Of a DNA stretch of 64,000 nt, positions 16,748 through 26,856 are shown in pieces. Each line of letters opens with the position of its first letter. The first letter of the stretch is position 1. The translations under genes and the position numbers were made by a program. A model generated the notes under the pieces. That model searched no databases, was not told the DNA's origin, and saw nothing but the letters and a program-made list of their open reading frames with translations. The DNA comes from Pseudoalteromonas luteoviolacea. GTDB lineage: Bacteria > Pseudomonadota > Gammaproteobacteria > Enterobacterales > Alteromonadaceae. The DNA lies in NCBI RefSeq assembly GCF_000814765.1, contig NZ_JWIC01000007.1:62001-126000 (forward strand). Direction: 5' to 3'.

Positions 16748-17116
16748 ATGAATTTAATCCTGCGTTTTGGTCTTTCTATTTTTATTGTGATAACTGCTTT
16801 TATTGTCTCGGCAACTGTGGCGGGTATCTTCGCGGAAGTGGTCGGTATTTGGAAAAAGCCAACAATTGGGTCAGTGGCGGCAGTTTGTGTGGTGCTGAGT
16901 GGTTATGCATCGGCGCCTAAGTTTCAATTGGTCTGTGCTGCGCTATGGTTACTTGTTGGTGCTATTGCAGCATGGGTGTTGTCTAATGCATTTATGTATG
17001 CCGAGGATGTGGGGGCTCAGACTCCACTAATAATTACGTATATCAGTGGTGTGTTTAGCTTAGCTGTGTGTCTAGTTTGGCATAAACGAAAGGCGCTGCG
17101 TGTTTCAAAAGGATGA
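16748..17116 (+). CDS. Small integral membrane protein, unknown function
   Basis: The 122-residue protein has four hydrophobic segments, at about 5-28 (LSIFIVITAFIVSATVAGIF), 40-57, 62-85 and 96-113, and ends in a basic tail (HKRKALRVSKG). No family is recognised. No strong ribosome site is seen. It stands alone between the repeat zone and a convergent pseudogene. Confidence 0.55.
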   Translation: MNLILRFGLSIFIVITAFIVSATVAGIFAEVVGIWKKPTIGSVAAVCVVLSGYASAPKFQLVCAALWLLVGAIAAWVLSNAFMYAEDVGAQTPLIITYISGVFSLAVCLVWHKRKALRVSKG

Positions 17117-17159
17117 GCCACGCAGCGAGAAGTGTTTTGCTACAGTAAATTTATTAAAT

Positions 17160-19025
17160 TCAATCTTGTCTTGGGTATCTTAGTCTGCCGCCAACCCAAG
17201 TTTGCTCAACGCTGATGTCTCTAATTTTACTCGGGTCTTCAATAGTCATGGGATCTTGCTCTAAAATCACATAGTCGGCTAATTTCCCTGTATCTAAACT
17301 GCCAAGCCATTTATCAACATGGCATTGCCATGCAGCATCAAAGGTAATAGCACGAAGCGCTTGGGCTCTAGTTATACACTCAGCTTCATTAAGTACAGTC
17401 TTTTCAGGTGATTTCTCCATAACTCGGGTTACTGCTTGTTCCATCATGCGTAGCGGTCCAAGTGGGCTCACGGATAAATCACTGTGTAATGTGATCCGTG
17501 CATCAAGGCCTAGCATGGTTTGGCAGCGATCTAATAACTGAGCTTTTTGTTTAAAAATAACCTGCTCAAATGCATAACCCCAGTAGCCAACATGGCCGAT
17601 TAAAAAGCTAGGCGAGATCCCAAGTTGCTGCATACGTTGTGCGCTAAGGTCACTCAACAGTGAGCAGTGTTCTATCCGATGGCGCGAGCTTAGCCCCGAT
17701 TGACCTTGAAGGGCGTTTTCGTAAACATCCAGAGTAATATCAATGGCATGATTGCCATTGGCATGAATGAGCATTGGCCAGCCTTTATTGATGACGGTAT
17801 TCACCATCGTTTGAAAATTAGGCTTTGAGGTGCCTTGCGTATGAGTGTCACTGGATGTTGCTGGAAGTGTATTAAAATTAAATATACCGTAGTTATTCTT
17901 AGGGTTACAGCTGTACTGTTCACTTTGATAGCCTGTCAGCCCCTGATTAGAGCCGTCTGAAACGAGTTTTACAGCGGCTTTAAATGGCATATCTAAGTCA
18001 CGTTCCTTGACTGGTTTATGGTCAGGTAAAGTATTGGCTTGCTTTCATCTGTACATAGTTTGGCGTAGCCGACACGTGCCCACTGTGGGTTAAGTGCCTG
18101 ATAAAGCTCAAGAGCTGCTTCCATAGCCTTTTGCATGCCCGCTTCAAACATCATGGTAACACCGCGTTCATTTGCTGTTTTAAATATACAGTCGATGTTC
18201 TTTTTTAAATCACGGATCACTTGCTCTTTTTGTATCAGCGGTATCGCATTGAAACCAAGTTGCATTTGATCAAGTTCTTGCAGCGCACCTTGTTCTTTAA
18301 TTTGGCTTTTTAGCCTATCTTGATCATCCTTGTCGTCAACGTTATTTAAGATTATGTCTAGTGCAGCCTGATTGATGTAGGCGGTATGCAGCGATGCTGC
18401 CAACCAAAAGACAGGCCTGTCTGGAAACTCATCGCTCAATCTTGTTATGTCGATGACATCGAGCTGATCATTAATAAATGGCATAAGTGATGGGTCAACG
18501 TCAGTTCCCAAAAGCCATTCATCTTTATTGGTTAATTGACTTTGCGCTTTTTTGGCCGAATCAATAATCGTATCTGGGCTGTAATCCTGTTTTAATGTTG
18601 TCCGTCATAGGGACCTAAGTTTGGCCAGCTCATAGTCATAGCTGTCGCACAATATGAACATGAGGTTCAATTAATCCTGGCAGCAAAGTCTGCTGGCCTT
18701 GGAGTTTTATATGGTCTTCTGGCTGCATGCCAAGAGCATGCATGTGTGTGCTGACCGAGTCCGATATCACCTACAGCGACCACTTTACCTTCGGCAAAGC
18801 CAATGGCTTCAACTTGTTCCGTTGAGCCTCCAATCATTGGGCGGATGTACCCACCTGAATACATCACTCGCTTTTTAAAGGCTTTGTTATCTTGCTCAGT
18901 TTTGTCAACAAGTGACTGGCTGATTTGTTCTTTTATTTTGTCTAAACTTTGTTGGTTTTCAAATGCTGTCCAAAGTGGGTTATGGCATGCACATTGGCGC
19001 ACTCGTGGCAGTCGTGATGGCTCAT
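17160..19025 (-). pseudogene. YtcJ-like metal-dependent amidohydrolase, several frameshifts
   Basis: The best start is the ATG at 19025 (MSHHDCHECANVHAI) with AAGGAAG six bases upstream. The reading then breaks repeatedly: near 18985, near 18770 (before STHMHALGMQ), near 18650 (after LIEPHVHI, the metal-binding HxH), near 18620, and near 18040 (after DESK, before ANTLPDHKP). The pieces together spell an amidohydrolase-3 protein of about 620 residues, with LLPGLIEPHVH, PMLIHANGNHAID, HRIEHCSLL, TLHSDLSVSPLGP and a C-terminal LADYVILEQDP. These are hydrolases of uncertain substrate. With at least five lesions this is a true pseudogene or a badly read stretch. Confidence 0.8.
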
Positions 19026-19373
19026 TGTTATCTTCCTTTTGCTTGATTGTGAGTTTTCTAGCATTGCCAAAAAAGCATACAGCCAAACCTCAGCACAAAA
19101 GTATTACACTGTCTTACATCATTATTCTGGAAATATTAACGCTAGGTAGGGGAGTCGTGTTATCTGAGAAAACGCCTTAATACTGGTGAGAGTTCAACAC
19201 ACAAAAGGCTGAAAGATATGGAACTGTCATAATCAGGCACGTTGAATAAATCTATAATCGTCAGTCACAAGTCGATAGTGTGGCTTGAGCCATTGAATGT
19301 TAATTAAAAAACCAGAAGCCTTTAGTTTATAGAAACTTAAAAGCTTCTGATGCACAGTGTTATGGCTGACAGT
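19026..19373. other. Intergenic stretch, nothing clear
   Basis: It holds the ribosome site of the amidohydrolase pseudogene near 19031-19040 and otherwise no convincing gene, hairpin or repeat. Confidence 0.4.
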
Positions 19374-19678
19374 CTAAAGCAAACTCAAGATGTGCTTGGC
19401 GCGATCCCTTTTCAAGCAGCTTTTTATCGGCTGCTTGCCAAATTCATCAGATGCGACTTCTATTTGCTTACTTTCATGCAGGTTCCCTTCGTCGTATACC
19501 TTAATACGACAGGTGGTTTTATTTTGCTCTTGAGAATAAAGTAACTCCACTTTTTCAGCTTTCATAATTAAGTTTTTATAGGGTAACCTGCGTCAGTAAA
19601 TATCTTTTCTGTATTTAACTGAGTGGCTGCCGACGTAAATGTCACCAGCGGAAATGCTAGGATAATTGCGTATTTCAC
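19374..19678 (-). pseudogene. Small secreted protein, frameshifted
   Basis: A GTG at 19678, with GGGAGT ahead of it, opens a signal-peptide-like start (VKYAIILAFPLVTFTSAA). That frame stops at 19568 after GYPIKT. The downstream frame carries on with NLIMKAEKVELLYSQEQ and the cysteine-containing TTCRIKVYDEGNLHE to 19374. Adding one base to the A5 run (19573-19577) joins them into about 101 residues. The function is unknown; it would be a small periplasmic protein with two Cys. Confidence 0.55.
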
Positions 19679-19788
19679 GATAAAGACTCCCTTTGTCTCT
19701 GATATTCTCATTAAGTATCGAGCGCATTCATAAAACTGACAAACGAGAATTTATGATCCATAGTTAAGATTTTCTTAAGTATAAAGTG

Positions 19789-20685
19789 ATGAAAACACCA
19801 CCATTAAAAGGGCTCTGGTACTTTAAAACAGCAGCGCAGTTAGGCAGTTTTAAACAAGCCGCAGAAGCGTTGTTTGTCACTCAGGCTGCGGTGAGCCAGC
19901 AAATCCGAATATTAGAGCAGCAGTTAGGTTGTACTCTGTTTGAGCGGCAAACCAGAAAAGTGTCATTAACGCAGCAGGGACAAGCGTTGCTACCTTATCT
20001 TCATACCGCGTTTGGGCAAATTGAAAGCGGCTTATCTGCTCTAAAATCAGATCCTAACCCCAATACAATTAACTTATCGGTATTACCTTCGTTTGCAACC
20101 TGTTGGTTATTACCAAGATTGACAAGTTTTAATAATGCGCTGCCTAGCTATCAACTTCGTATCGATCCGACTGAGCAGCTTGCTGACTTTAATCGGGAAG
20201 ACATAGACATTGGGATCCGGTTTGGTTTGGGTGACTACCCAGGGCTAAAAAGTGAATTAATAGCCCAAGATGAGCTGGTTATTGCGTATCGACCTGGAGT
20301 AATCAATCCGCGTAAGCCTTTACGACCCCAATTGACTCAACTTAACTTCATTTATGATGAAGGGCGTGACAATGAAGTTGCTTGGCAGAATTTAAGTACC
20401 CAGCTTGGTCTAAAGGGCCACACTTTAAGCAACCTTAAAATTGACAATGCGGCGCTCGTGCAGCAAGCGACCGTTGCGGGGCAGGGGTTTTCTTTATTGC
20501 GTAAACGTATGGTTGCGCAGTCTGTTGAGCTGGGTCAGTTGGAAATACACCCTGAGTTTGCTTGGTTGTGTGAATATAGTTACCACTTAGTTGCGCCTGA
20601 AAGCCATTTTGTTTGGCCAAAAGTTCAAGCTTTTAGAGAGTGGATTGTTTCTGAGTTGAACGGTATGACACTCAATAAAAGCTAG
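19789..20685 (+). CDS. LysR-family transcriptional regulator (GcvA-like)
   Basis: The start is the ATG at 19789; a GTG just before it is less likely. The 298-residue protein has the N-terminal winged HTH (LKGLWYFKTAAQLGSFKQAA, then ALFVTQAAVSQQIRILE) at about 6-65 and a LysR substrate-binding domain after about residue 90. The PPLKGLWYF opening and overall pattern resemble GcvA-type regulators. It diverges from the small secreted gene, a possible target. The effector is unknown. Confidence 0.88.
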   Translation: MKTPPLKGLWYFKTAAQLGSFKQAAEALFVTQAAVSQQIRILEQQLGCTLFERQTRKVSLTQQGQALLPYLHTAFGQIESGLSALKSDPNPNTINLSVLPSFATCWLLPRLTSFNNALPSYQLRIDPTEQLADFNREDIDIGIRFGLGDYPGLKSELIAQDELVIAYRPGVINPRKPLRPQLTQLNFIYDEGRDNEVAWQNLSTQLGLKGHTLSNLKIDNAALVQQATVAGQGFSLLRKRMVAQSVELGQLEIHPEFAWLCEYSYHLVAPESHFVWPKVQAFREWIVSELNGMTLNKS

Positions 20686-20745
20686 GTTTAAACAAGTAGC
20701 ACTATCGTACCTACGTCGTTGCGGGCTTGGCCCGCAACCCAAGTG
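20686..20745. repeat. REP-like repeat, family A copy 3
   Basis: GTTTAAACAAGTAGC, then CTACGTCG and the palindrome TTGCGGG-cttgg-CCCGCAA at 20719-20737. It lies between the convergent LysR and dGTPase genes, where its hairpin could also end transcription. Confidence 0.7.
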
Positions 20746-20777
20746 TGATGAGGTCTTAGCCCAAAATGTTCGTTTAT

Positions 20778-22256
20778 TTAATCTGCAACCAATAACGTGC
20801 GATATGTGTCATAGGCAAGCTGATCAGTCATGCCACTGACATAATCTTGAAGCAGTCTGCAGCGGTAATAAAACTCATAAATAGGTTGTGTTTGTTGTTC
20901 TAAGTGCAGCTTTGCAATGGCTTTTTGGTAAACAGAAATATACTGACCGGGTATGCGCTTAAGCAGCCTGACTTCAACGGGGTAATCATGACTGTGTTCA
21001 ATAATACGTTTAAAAGCAGCTTCAGAGACATCCAGTAAGCGGCGGTATTCATTTAAAATCCCCGAGGTGATTTTATAACCTTGTAGCTCTAACTCTTCTA
21101 CTTCAGGGTGACAAAAAACATGCTTTAAAGCGACTTGCTTCAATGAGCGAGTAATCGCATGTTGATGGCTGTTATCTTCTAATAATGCTTGATTAAAGCT
21201 GCCCTCAAAGATTTCTTCTATATTGTCAATAAAACGCTTTGTCGCATGTTTTACTAACGGGTGAATGAGCTCGACTCGTAAATATATGAAAAACTCAGTA
21301 CTTAAATTGGCTGGGTTTTGATTCGCTCTGTTTAGGGCTTTGCTGCACGCTTGATCTATCAGGTCTTCATGGCAGCTCAATTGCATGTCTCTTAGTTGAC
21401 GACGATACTCTTGTTGTAAAAGTATAATCACTTGCTCAACACTGAGAAAATTTTTAACTACAGCGTCTTCGATATCTGCTAAGCAATAGGCGATGTCGTC
21501 AGCTGCTTCCATGATATACGCTGCTAAATGTCTATGACCTAAAGGCATTTCTAATTTGTCGCACAGCTGTTTTACAATGGATTGTTCACTAAAATAATAT
21601 CCCACCTTTTTATTTAAGTAGTTGTTTGAATTGCCACTTGGCTTAGCTGTAGTACCACAGCGCGTGTATTTCAAAATAGCAGCAATTTGAGCGTAAGTTA
21701 AATTCAAATTAGCCAAAGTGGTTACAATACGAATAGCTTGGGCGTTACCCTCAAAGCTGCAAATATCTAGGATCAATGCTGACTGTTGATTAGTCGGGGT
21801 TTTTACGTAGTCGTACGTTGAGTGGGCGGTAAAATATCGCTCAAACCAATCATTGATTGCGGCTTCGCCAAAGTGACCAAAGGCTGGGTTACCTATGTCA
21901 TGCATTAGGCAAGCCATCTCAACCAAGCTTACTAAGGCATTAGCGACTTCTGTTGTTAAACTGCATTGTATCTCTTTATTTGTGTTTAATACTTTAACGA
22001 TAGACTGAGCAATAAATCGGCCGTTTTGCTGTACTTCAAGGGAGTGAGTGAGGCGGGATCGCACAGCAGCGTTTCGTTCAAGCGGAAAGACCTGAGTTTT
22101 TTGCTGCAGACGTCTTAGTGCTGCACAATTAATGATACGTCCTCTATCGCTTTCTATGCTGATAGAGAGGTCTTGCTGCTCCTTATAAGCACGCATCGCA
22201 TTTATTCTTTTATTAAAATCCATTTTGTTACTCGCTACCCACTGAGAGAACTTCAT
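20778..22256 (-). CDS. dgt: dGTP triphosphohydrolase
   Basis: The ATG at 22256 (MKFSQWVASN) is preferred over a TTG at 22325. The 492-residue protein has the dGTPase hallmark ESDRGRIINCAALRRLQQKT near its N-terminus, LERNAAVRSRLTHSLEV, and the HD metal motif in MACLMHDIGNPAFGHFGE. It hydrolyses dGTP to deoxyguanosine and triphosphate. Such enzymes trim nucleotide pools and in some bacteria restrict phage. Here it is a full-length, ordinary-looking Dgt and not part of the Dnd island. Confidence 0.93.
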   Translation of the reverse strand: MKFSQWVASNKMDFNKRINAMRAYKEQQDLSISIESDRGRIINCAALRRLQQKTQVFPLERNAAVRSRLTHSLEVQQNGRFIAQSIVKVLNTNKEIQCSLTTEVANALVSLVEMACLMHDIGNPAFGHFGEAAINDWFERYFTAHSTYDYVKTPTNQQSALILDICSFEGNAQAIRIVTTLANLNLTYAQIAAILKYTRCGTTAKPSGNSNNYLNKKVGYYFSEQSIVKQLCDKLEMPLGHRHLAAYIMEAADDIAYCLADIEDAVVKNFLSVEQVIILLQQEYRRQLRDMQLSCHEDLIDQACSKALNRANQNPANLSTEFFIYLRVELIHPLVKHATKRFIDNIEEIFEGSFNQALLEDNSHQHAITRSLKQVALKHVFCHPEVEELELQGYKITSGILNEYRRLLDVSEAAFKRIIEHSHDYPVEVRLLKRIPGQYISVYQKAIAKLHLEQQTQPIYEFYYRCRLLQDYVSGMTDQLAYDTYRTLLVAD

Positions 22257-22421
22257 TGTAAACAGATTGTTTAACGATGCAAACTTATGACCTTTTGTAG
22301 ATAAGAAAGCGTAGTTAGATGCCAAATAGATTAACCTTGACTAATATTAATTGTGACGACTTGCAAGTGTTTACCCATGCTGGCAGTCTTGGCCTTAGCA
22401 TCATCATGATTAGATTTTTGT

Positions 22422-25220
22422 ATGAAATTCTTAGTATTAGCTGTTCTTATCACTTTTTTATTTGGCTGTAAGGTCAGCCAAAACACCGTCGAACCTCACT
22501 TGCTTTTTCATAAACCAAATGATGTGTCCAACGACGCTTTAGTAGCGCAAAGCTACTTCTTGCTGTCGCAAGAGGCATATCGGTTACAGGACTTTGATTA
22601 TGAGTTTGAAATACTCAATGAGTTAGCTGAGTATGAATATGGACCAGCCCAATTACAGATCGCAAAAAACCTCTTAAAAGGTCATGGTCAAGACTATGTA
22701 CAAGGCAGTGCACTAGAGTGGGCGACTAAAGCGACTGAGCGAGACTATACACCAGCAATTTTATTTTTAGCAAAATGGTATCGCTTCGGTGGCAATGGTG
22801 TGAAAGCTGATCTAAAAAAATCAATGACTCTGTATGCGCGTGCAATTGAGTTGGGTGAGCCATCGGCTGCGACTGAGCTTGGTTACATTTTTATCAGACA
22901 CTGGAGAGAAGAGAAGGGGTACGAAACTGCACAGCAACTTTTTGCCAATGCCGCTTACCAAGGAGATATAAAAGCACTGTGCGGCTTAGGCGTTGTTTAC
23001 CGGGAGTCAAAAAAGTTAGGTGATTTAGAGAAAGCTAAGGATTACTTTCAAGTGAGTTATGCCCGTGGTTACCAAGAGTGTGCTTTTGAACTTGGGTATT
23101 TATATCACAGGCATTTACCTGATACCGCTCAAGCACTAAATTGGTACACAATTGCCGCCGAGCATGGCTCTAGTGATGCGTTAAATAATTTAGGGATGAT
23201 GTACAACAATGGAGATGGTGTTGCCGTTAATTATGCATTAGCAAAGACGTATTTTGAGCAAGCGATTGAGTATGGCAGTACATTAAGCTATGGGAACTTA
23301 GGTCGTCTGTATGAAGTAGGCAATGGCGTCGTGCAAAACTATGATCAAGCCATTTTGCTATACAAGCAAGGCGCACAAAATCAAGATGCACAATCGATAC
23401 ATAATCTGGGATCTATGTATAATTCGGGTACTGGGATAGAAAAAGACCGCGATAAAGCACTGACTCTATTTGAGCAAGCTGCGAATTTGGGAAACCAATT
23501 TTCCGCATTTAATTTAGCTAATGCATATCTGTATGGTGATGGGAAAGCGCAAAATAACCAACTAGCGCTTGAGTATTACTTGCAGTCGGCCAAGGCGGGG
23601 CATGCGCCTAGTTATTGTCATGCTGCCGATGTAGCATTGGCTGAGAGTTGGGCGCTGGCAAAGTCTTATTATTTCGAAGGGGCAAAATTAGGACAGCAGA
23701 ATTGCTTAATTAATTTAGTCAGAGGGATGCGTGTAAATCGAGAACAGGATCTGCCAATTGTTGAGTTGTTAAAGTCGTTTGCAAGTCGTAATGATGTCTC
23801 TGCCATAGAGGAGCTTGGTAGAACTTACCAAAACGGAGACTTTGGCGAGCTGGTGAATTTCGATGTTTCAAAATCATATTACTTACAAGCAGGTGTGTTG
23901 GGAGCTGGTAGTGCATTTGCGCATTTGGGCTTTTTATACGAACAAGGTGAGTTGGTTGAGCAAGATCTAGAAAAAGCCACTTCTTTATACATTCAAGCCG
24001 CTGAGGCCGGCTCGGCGCTGGGCAAGAATAATCTGGCCACATTCTATCTCAACGGCGTGAGCGTAAAAAAGGATAAGGCGAGAGCGGTGGCGTTATATCA
24101 GCAAGCGGTCGAACAAAATCATATCATTGCAATGATCAATCTTGGTGATGTGTATTTGGCCGAACGTACGAGTGAATCGTTACACAAGGCATGCACATTG
24201 TTTTCACGGGCACATGAGCAAGGCGCTGTGCATGCGGTTATACGCTACAGTAATTGCGTGATAGAACAATCGGGCGATGCGCTTCTTGCATTTAAATTGC
24301 TTGGCCAAGGCGCAGTTGACGGGTGTCAACTTTGTATCGTAAAACAAGCCGAACTGATCCAAACCAATAAAATCCCAGGCAATGCGATTGAAGATGCGTT
24401 GCTATTGCTCACAGATGCGGTCAAGTCAGGCAATTCCGCAGCTGCATACAAAATTGCCAATTGGTATGAGTCTGGTGTGTTACACCCTAAAAATATGCAG
24501 TTGGCACTGGATTGGTACCGCACTGCGGTCACGCTAGGCAAAGTTGATGCTTTAAACAAAGTGGCTGAATTTTACTGGTCTGGAAAAGGCGTTGAAAAAA
24601 ATGAAGGCAAAGCGTTAGAGGCCATCTCTCAGTTGGCTAAAGCTAAAGACTTTAATGTTGCATCTTTTATTGGTGAACACTTTTATCATGGTATAAATGT
24701 TGACAATGACTTTATTAAGGCTCGACAGTATTTTATTGAGGCGGCCGAACAAAATGATGGCATCGCACTTAACTCATTGGGCGTGATATACCGTGATGGT
24801 TTGCATGTGGCTGTGAATACTAAACTGGCACTTAGCTTTTTCGAACGCTCTGCAAATTTGGGGTTACCTGACGCAATGCATAATCTAGGGGCTTTAAAAT
24901 TAGCATTGGACAAAGATAAAGATGGCTTAACGTGGTTACTGCGGGCAGCTGATAGACAGTTTGTACAAAGTTACATCTTACTTGGTGATTATTATACAAG
25001 ACTAGAGACGAGTGAAGAGTCAGTCCGTCAAGCGCTTAAGTGGTTGCAGTTAGCTGCGAGGGAAGAGGAGCCTGAAGGCATGTATAAGTTAGCCTTACTA
25101 CTGAAGAAGCAAAATAGCGATGTATACACATCAGAAGCAAAAAAGTTACTCAGAGCTGCGGCTTCAGGCGGTCATGAAAAAGCGGAATCTATCATTAAAC
25201 AGTTTGATATAGAGCCTTAA
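22422..25220 (+). CDS. Large Sel1-repeat lipoprotein
   Basis: The 932-residue protein opens with a lipoprotein signal and lipobox LFGC (Cys at about 16). It then consists almost entirely of Sel1/TPR-like repeats of about 36 residues, for example SSDALNNLGMMYNNGDGVA, QDAQSIHNLGSMYNSGTGI and NSLGVIYRDGLHVAV, over 20 in number. Sel1 proteins act as adaptors in protein assemblies. Anchored to the outer or inner membrane, this one likely scaffolds envelope proteins. Partners are unknown. It is at the long end for a single-module Sel1 protein. Confidence 0.88.
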   Translation: MKFLVLAVLITFLFGCKVSQNTVEPHLLFHKPNDVSNDALVAQSYFLLSQEAYRLQDFDYEFEILNELAEYEYGPAQLQIAKNLLKGHGQDYVQGSALEWATKATERDYTPAILFLAKWYRFGGNGVKADLKKSMTLYARAIELGEPSAATELGYIFIRHWREEKGYETAQQLFANAAYQGDIKALCGLGVVYRESKKLGDLEKAKDYFQVSYARGYQECAFELGYLYHRHLPDTAQALNWYTIAAEHGSSDALNNLGMMYNNGDGVAVNYALAKTYFEQAIEYGSTLSYGNLGRLYEVGNGVVQNYDQAILLYKQGAQNQDAQSIHNLGSMYNSGTGIEKDRDKALTLFEQAANLGNQFSAFNLANAYLYGDGKAQNNQLALEYYLQSAKAGHAPSYCHAADVALAESWALAKSYYFEGAKLGQQNCLINLVRGMRVNREQDLPIVELLKSFASRNDVSAIEELGRTYQNGDFGELVNFDVSKSYYLQAGVLGAGSAFAHLGFLYEQGELVEQDLEKATSLYIQAAEAGSALGKNNLATFYLNGVSVKKDKARAVALYQQAVEQNHIIAMINLGDVYLAERTSESLHKACTLFSRAHEQGAVHAVIRYSNCVIEQSGDALLAFKLLGQGAVDGCQLCIVKQAELIQTNKIPGNAIEDALLLLTDAVKSGNSAAAYKIANWYESGVLHPKNMQLALDWYRTAVTLGKVDALNKVAEFYWSGKGVEKNEGKALEAISQLAKAKDFNVASFIGEHFYHGINVDNDFIKARQYFIEAAEQNDGIALNSLGVIYRDGLHVAVNTKLALSFFERSANLGLPDAMHNLGALKLALDKDKDGLTWLLRAADRQFVQSYILLGDYYTRLETSEESVRQALKWLQLAAREEEPEGMYKLALLLKKQNSDVYTSEAKKLLRAAASGGHEKAESIIKQFDIEP

Positions 25221-25583
25221 TGAGGTTATATCATTTTGTTTGTGTACTGGCGAAAAAGAAAATGTATATCTTACTGTTATTTTTTGCAGGTTCCTTCGTT
25301 TAATCATAAAGTAGGTAAAAAAGAATAATCTCACAAAGTAATAATATTAAATATAACAACTATCTTTGTTAATGGCTCTCAGCTTTATACAAGGCCAGTA
25401 CTCGATATGGGAGTTCTTGCTTAAGTAAAGATAGTCCTTTTTATTGCACTTTTATATGAGTTTATATTCTATACTTGATAAGTCGTGGAAACAGTACGTT
25501 ATTTTTATGTATAAATAATGCGGTTACTCATGTATGATATTAATATAAACATAAAGTTAAGTGGCTTTTAAGGATTACGAAGC
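25221..25583. other. Intergenic stretch, nothing clear
   Basis: It is very AT-rich, without a credible gene. AAGGA at 25570-25574 would be the ribosome site of the following UPF0149-like gene. No hairpin of note. Confidence 0.4.
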
Positions 25584-26785
25584 ATTAAGAAAGTTATAGA
25601 TGAGCTGTCTTTTTTATCGGAAGAACAGCCTGATCCATTTTTCATTGAAGGGTATATAACAGGGTTAGGTTTGACGCCACAAACAGTTTTGCCAAGTGTT
25701 TGGATCCCGCACCTCTTTGCAGAAAAAGTACCGGAAGACGAATTAGAATTAAAAGCTATAATGGCATTTTATAATCTTTGTATGGATAAAATCATACAAG
25801 GAGACTTTTCGTTACCAGAAGAATGTATCCTCACTCAGCCTCACCTTAAGAATGCTTTGCTAAGTGGCATGCCTTTACCAAATTATTGCTCTGGTATGCT
25901 TTGCTCACTTTCTTTTATCAAACAGGCAGATTTAACTGTCGAACAAGATACTCAATTAAAGACACTGCAAACTGTGTTAGAGGGGTTTCAAGGGTATCTA
26001 AATGCGTTTAGAGCCTTTCCTCAAATGAGCAAGACTTTACAACTGATCTTATCTCTGCGTATCAAAGTCTTGAACCATGTATAAGCAAAACAGCCTATGA
26101 GTTACGGTTTTCTGAGCAATGTATATCGCAAGCCGATGAAGTTAACTCACTGTCTGGATTTGATCGTAAACAAATCGAAAGTCACCTTAATGACATATTG
26201 AGCAAAAACAACGCATCCACACTGAAGTTTATTGATGAACTTATTAGTGTGCTCGAACGGGAGCTCATTACAACGCATTTTATTGAACAATATGGGAATG
26301 AACTAGAAAATCTCAGTGAGATACAGCCCTATTTCATATTGAAGGCGCGTAAAGCACAAATACATTTTAATTTAGAGCATTATGATTTAGCCCAGAAGGA
26401 ACTAGAAGAGCTGCTTAATCTTGCGCCTAATGACTATTATGAAAATCGCTATCAACTTTATAACTGCTACATTAAACAAGGTAAATGGCATTGTTTGACA
26501 GCACTTTTAAACAAGTATAAATCTAATGTATATAGTGAAAACAAGTTAATGGATAGTGCAACGATTCTTCTCAATGAGTATGCTCAGCACGGTAGCAATC
26601 CAAAAACGAATGCTTTAAAAGAAAAAGTGAAAGGCTTATTTCCTGATATCGTGTCTATGAGTGGCTCTAGCGCTGAACTGGGTGCTGATGAAAAGTCTGA
26701 TTGTGTAAATGAGTATATTAATAAAGGTGGACTAACAGCCTGGTGTTCAGTAGAAGGTAGTTTATTTTGGCTTAAGTCTAGATAA
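25584..26785 (+). pseudogene. UPF0149/YecA-like protein with C-terminal helical extension, frameshifted
   Basis: Reading from an ATT at 25584, eight or nine bases after AAGGA, gives IKKVIDELSFLSEEQ and then an intact UPF0149-like domain (PFFIEGYITGLGLTPQTV, YCSGMLCSLSF) up to 26084. The other frame carries on from about 26023 with NEQDFTTDLISAYQSLE through a TPR-like tail to 26785. One missing A at 26023-26025 explains the break. No ATG, GTG or TTG is available before the domain, so either a rare ATT start is used or the start codon is lost. The restored length is about 400 residues. The function is unknown. Confidence 0.55.
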
Positions 26786-26856
26786 TGAGTGTTCAAGTTA
26801 GCCGGTTTTTCCAACATAATGAAAAACCGACTAAGCACATTTTTTAGAAAAACGAA

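Noticed and set aside
19350..19544. Plus-strand 64-codon frame
   Set aside because: It is antisense to the small secreted protein, which has the better start, signal peptide and codon pattern.
14697..20745. CRISPR array from the recurring repeats
   Set aside because: Only three copies, spaced by kilobases, palindromic and unrelated to regular spacers.
20778..22256. dGTPase as part of the anti-phage island
   Set aside because: Full-length housekeeping-type Dgt, more than 6 kb from the Dnd genes beyond a repeat and pseudogene zone.
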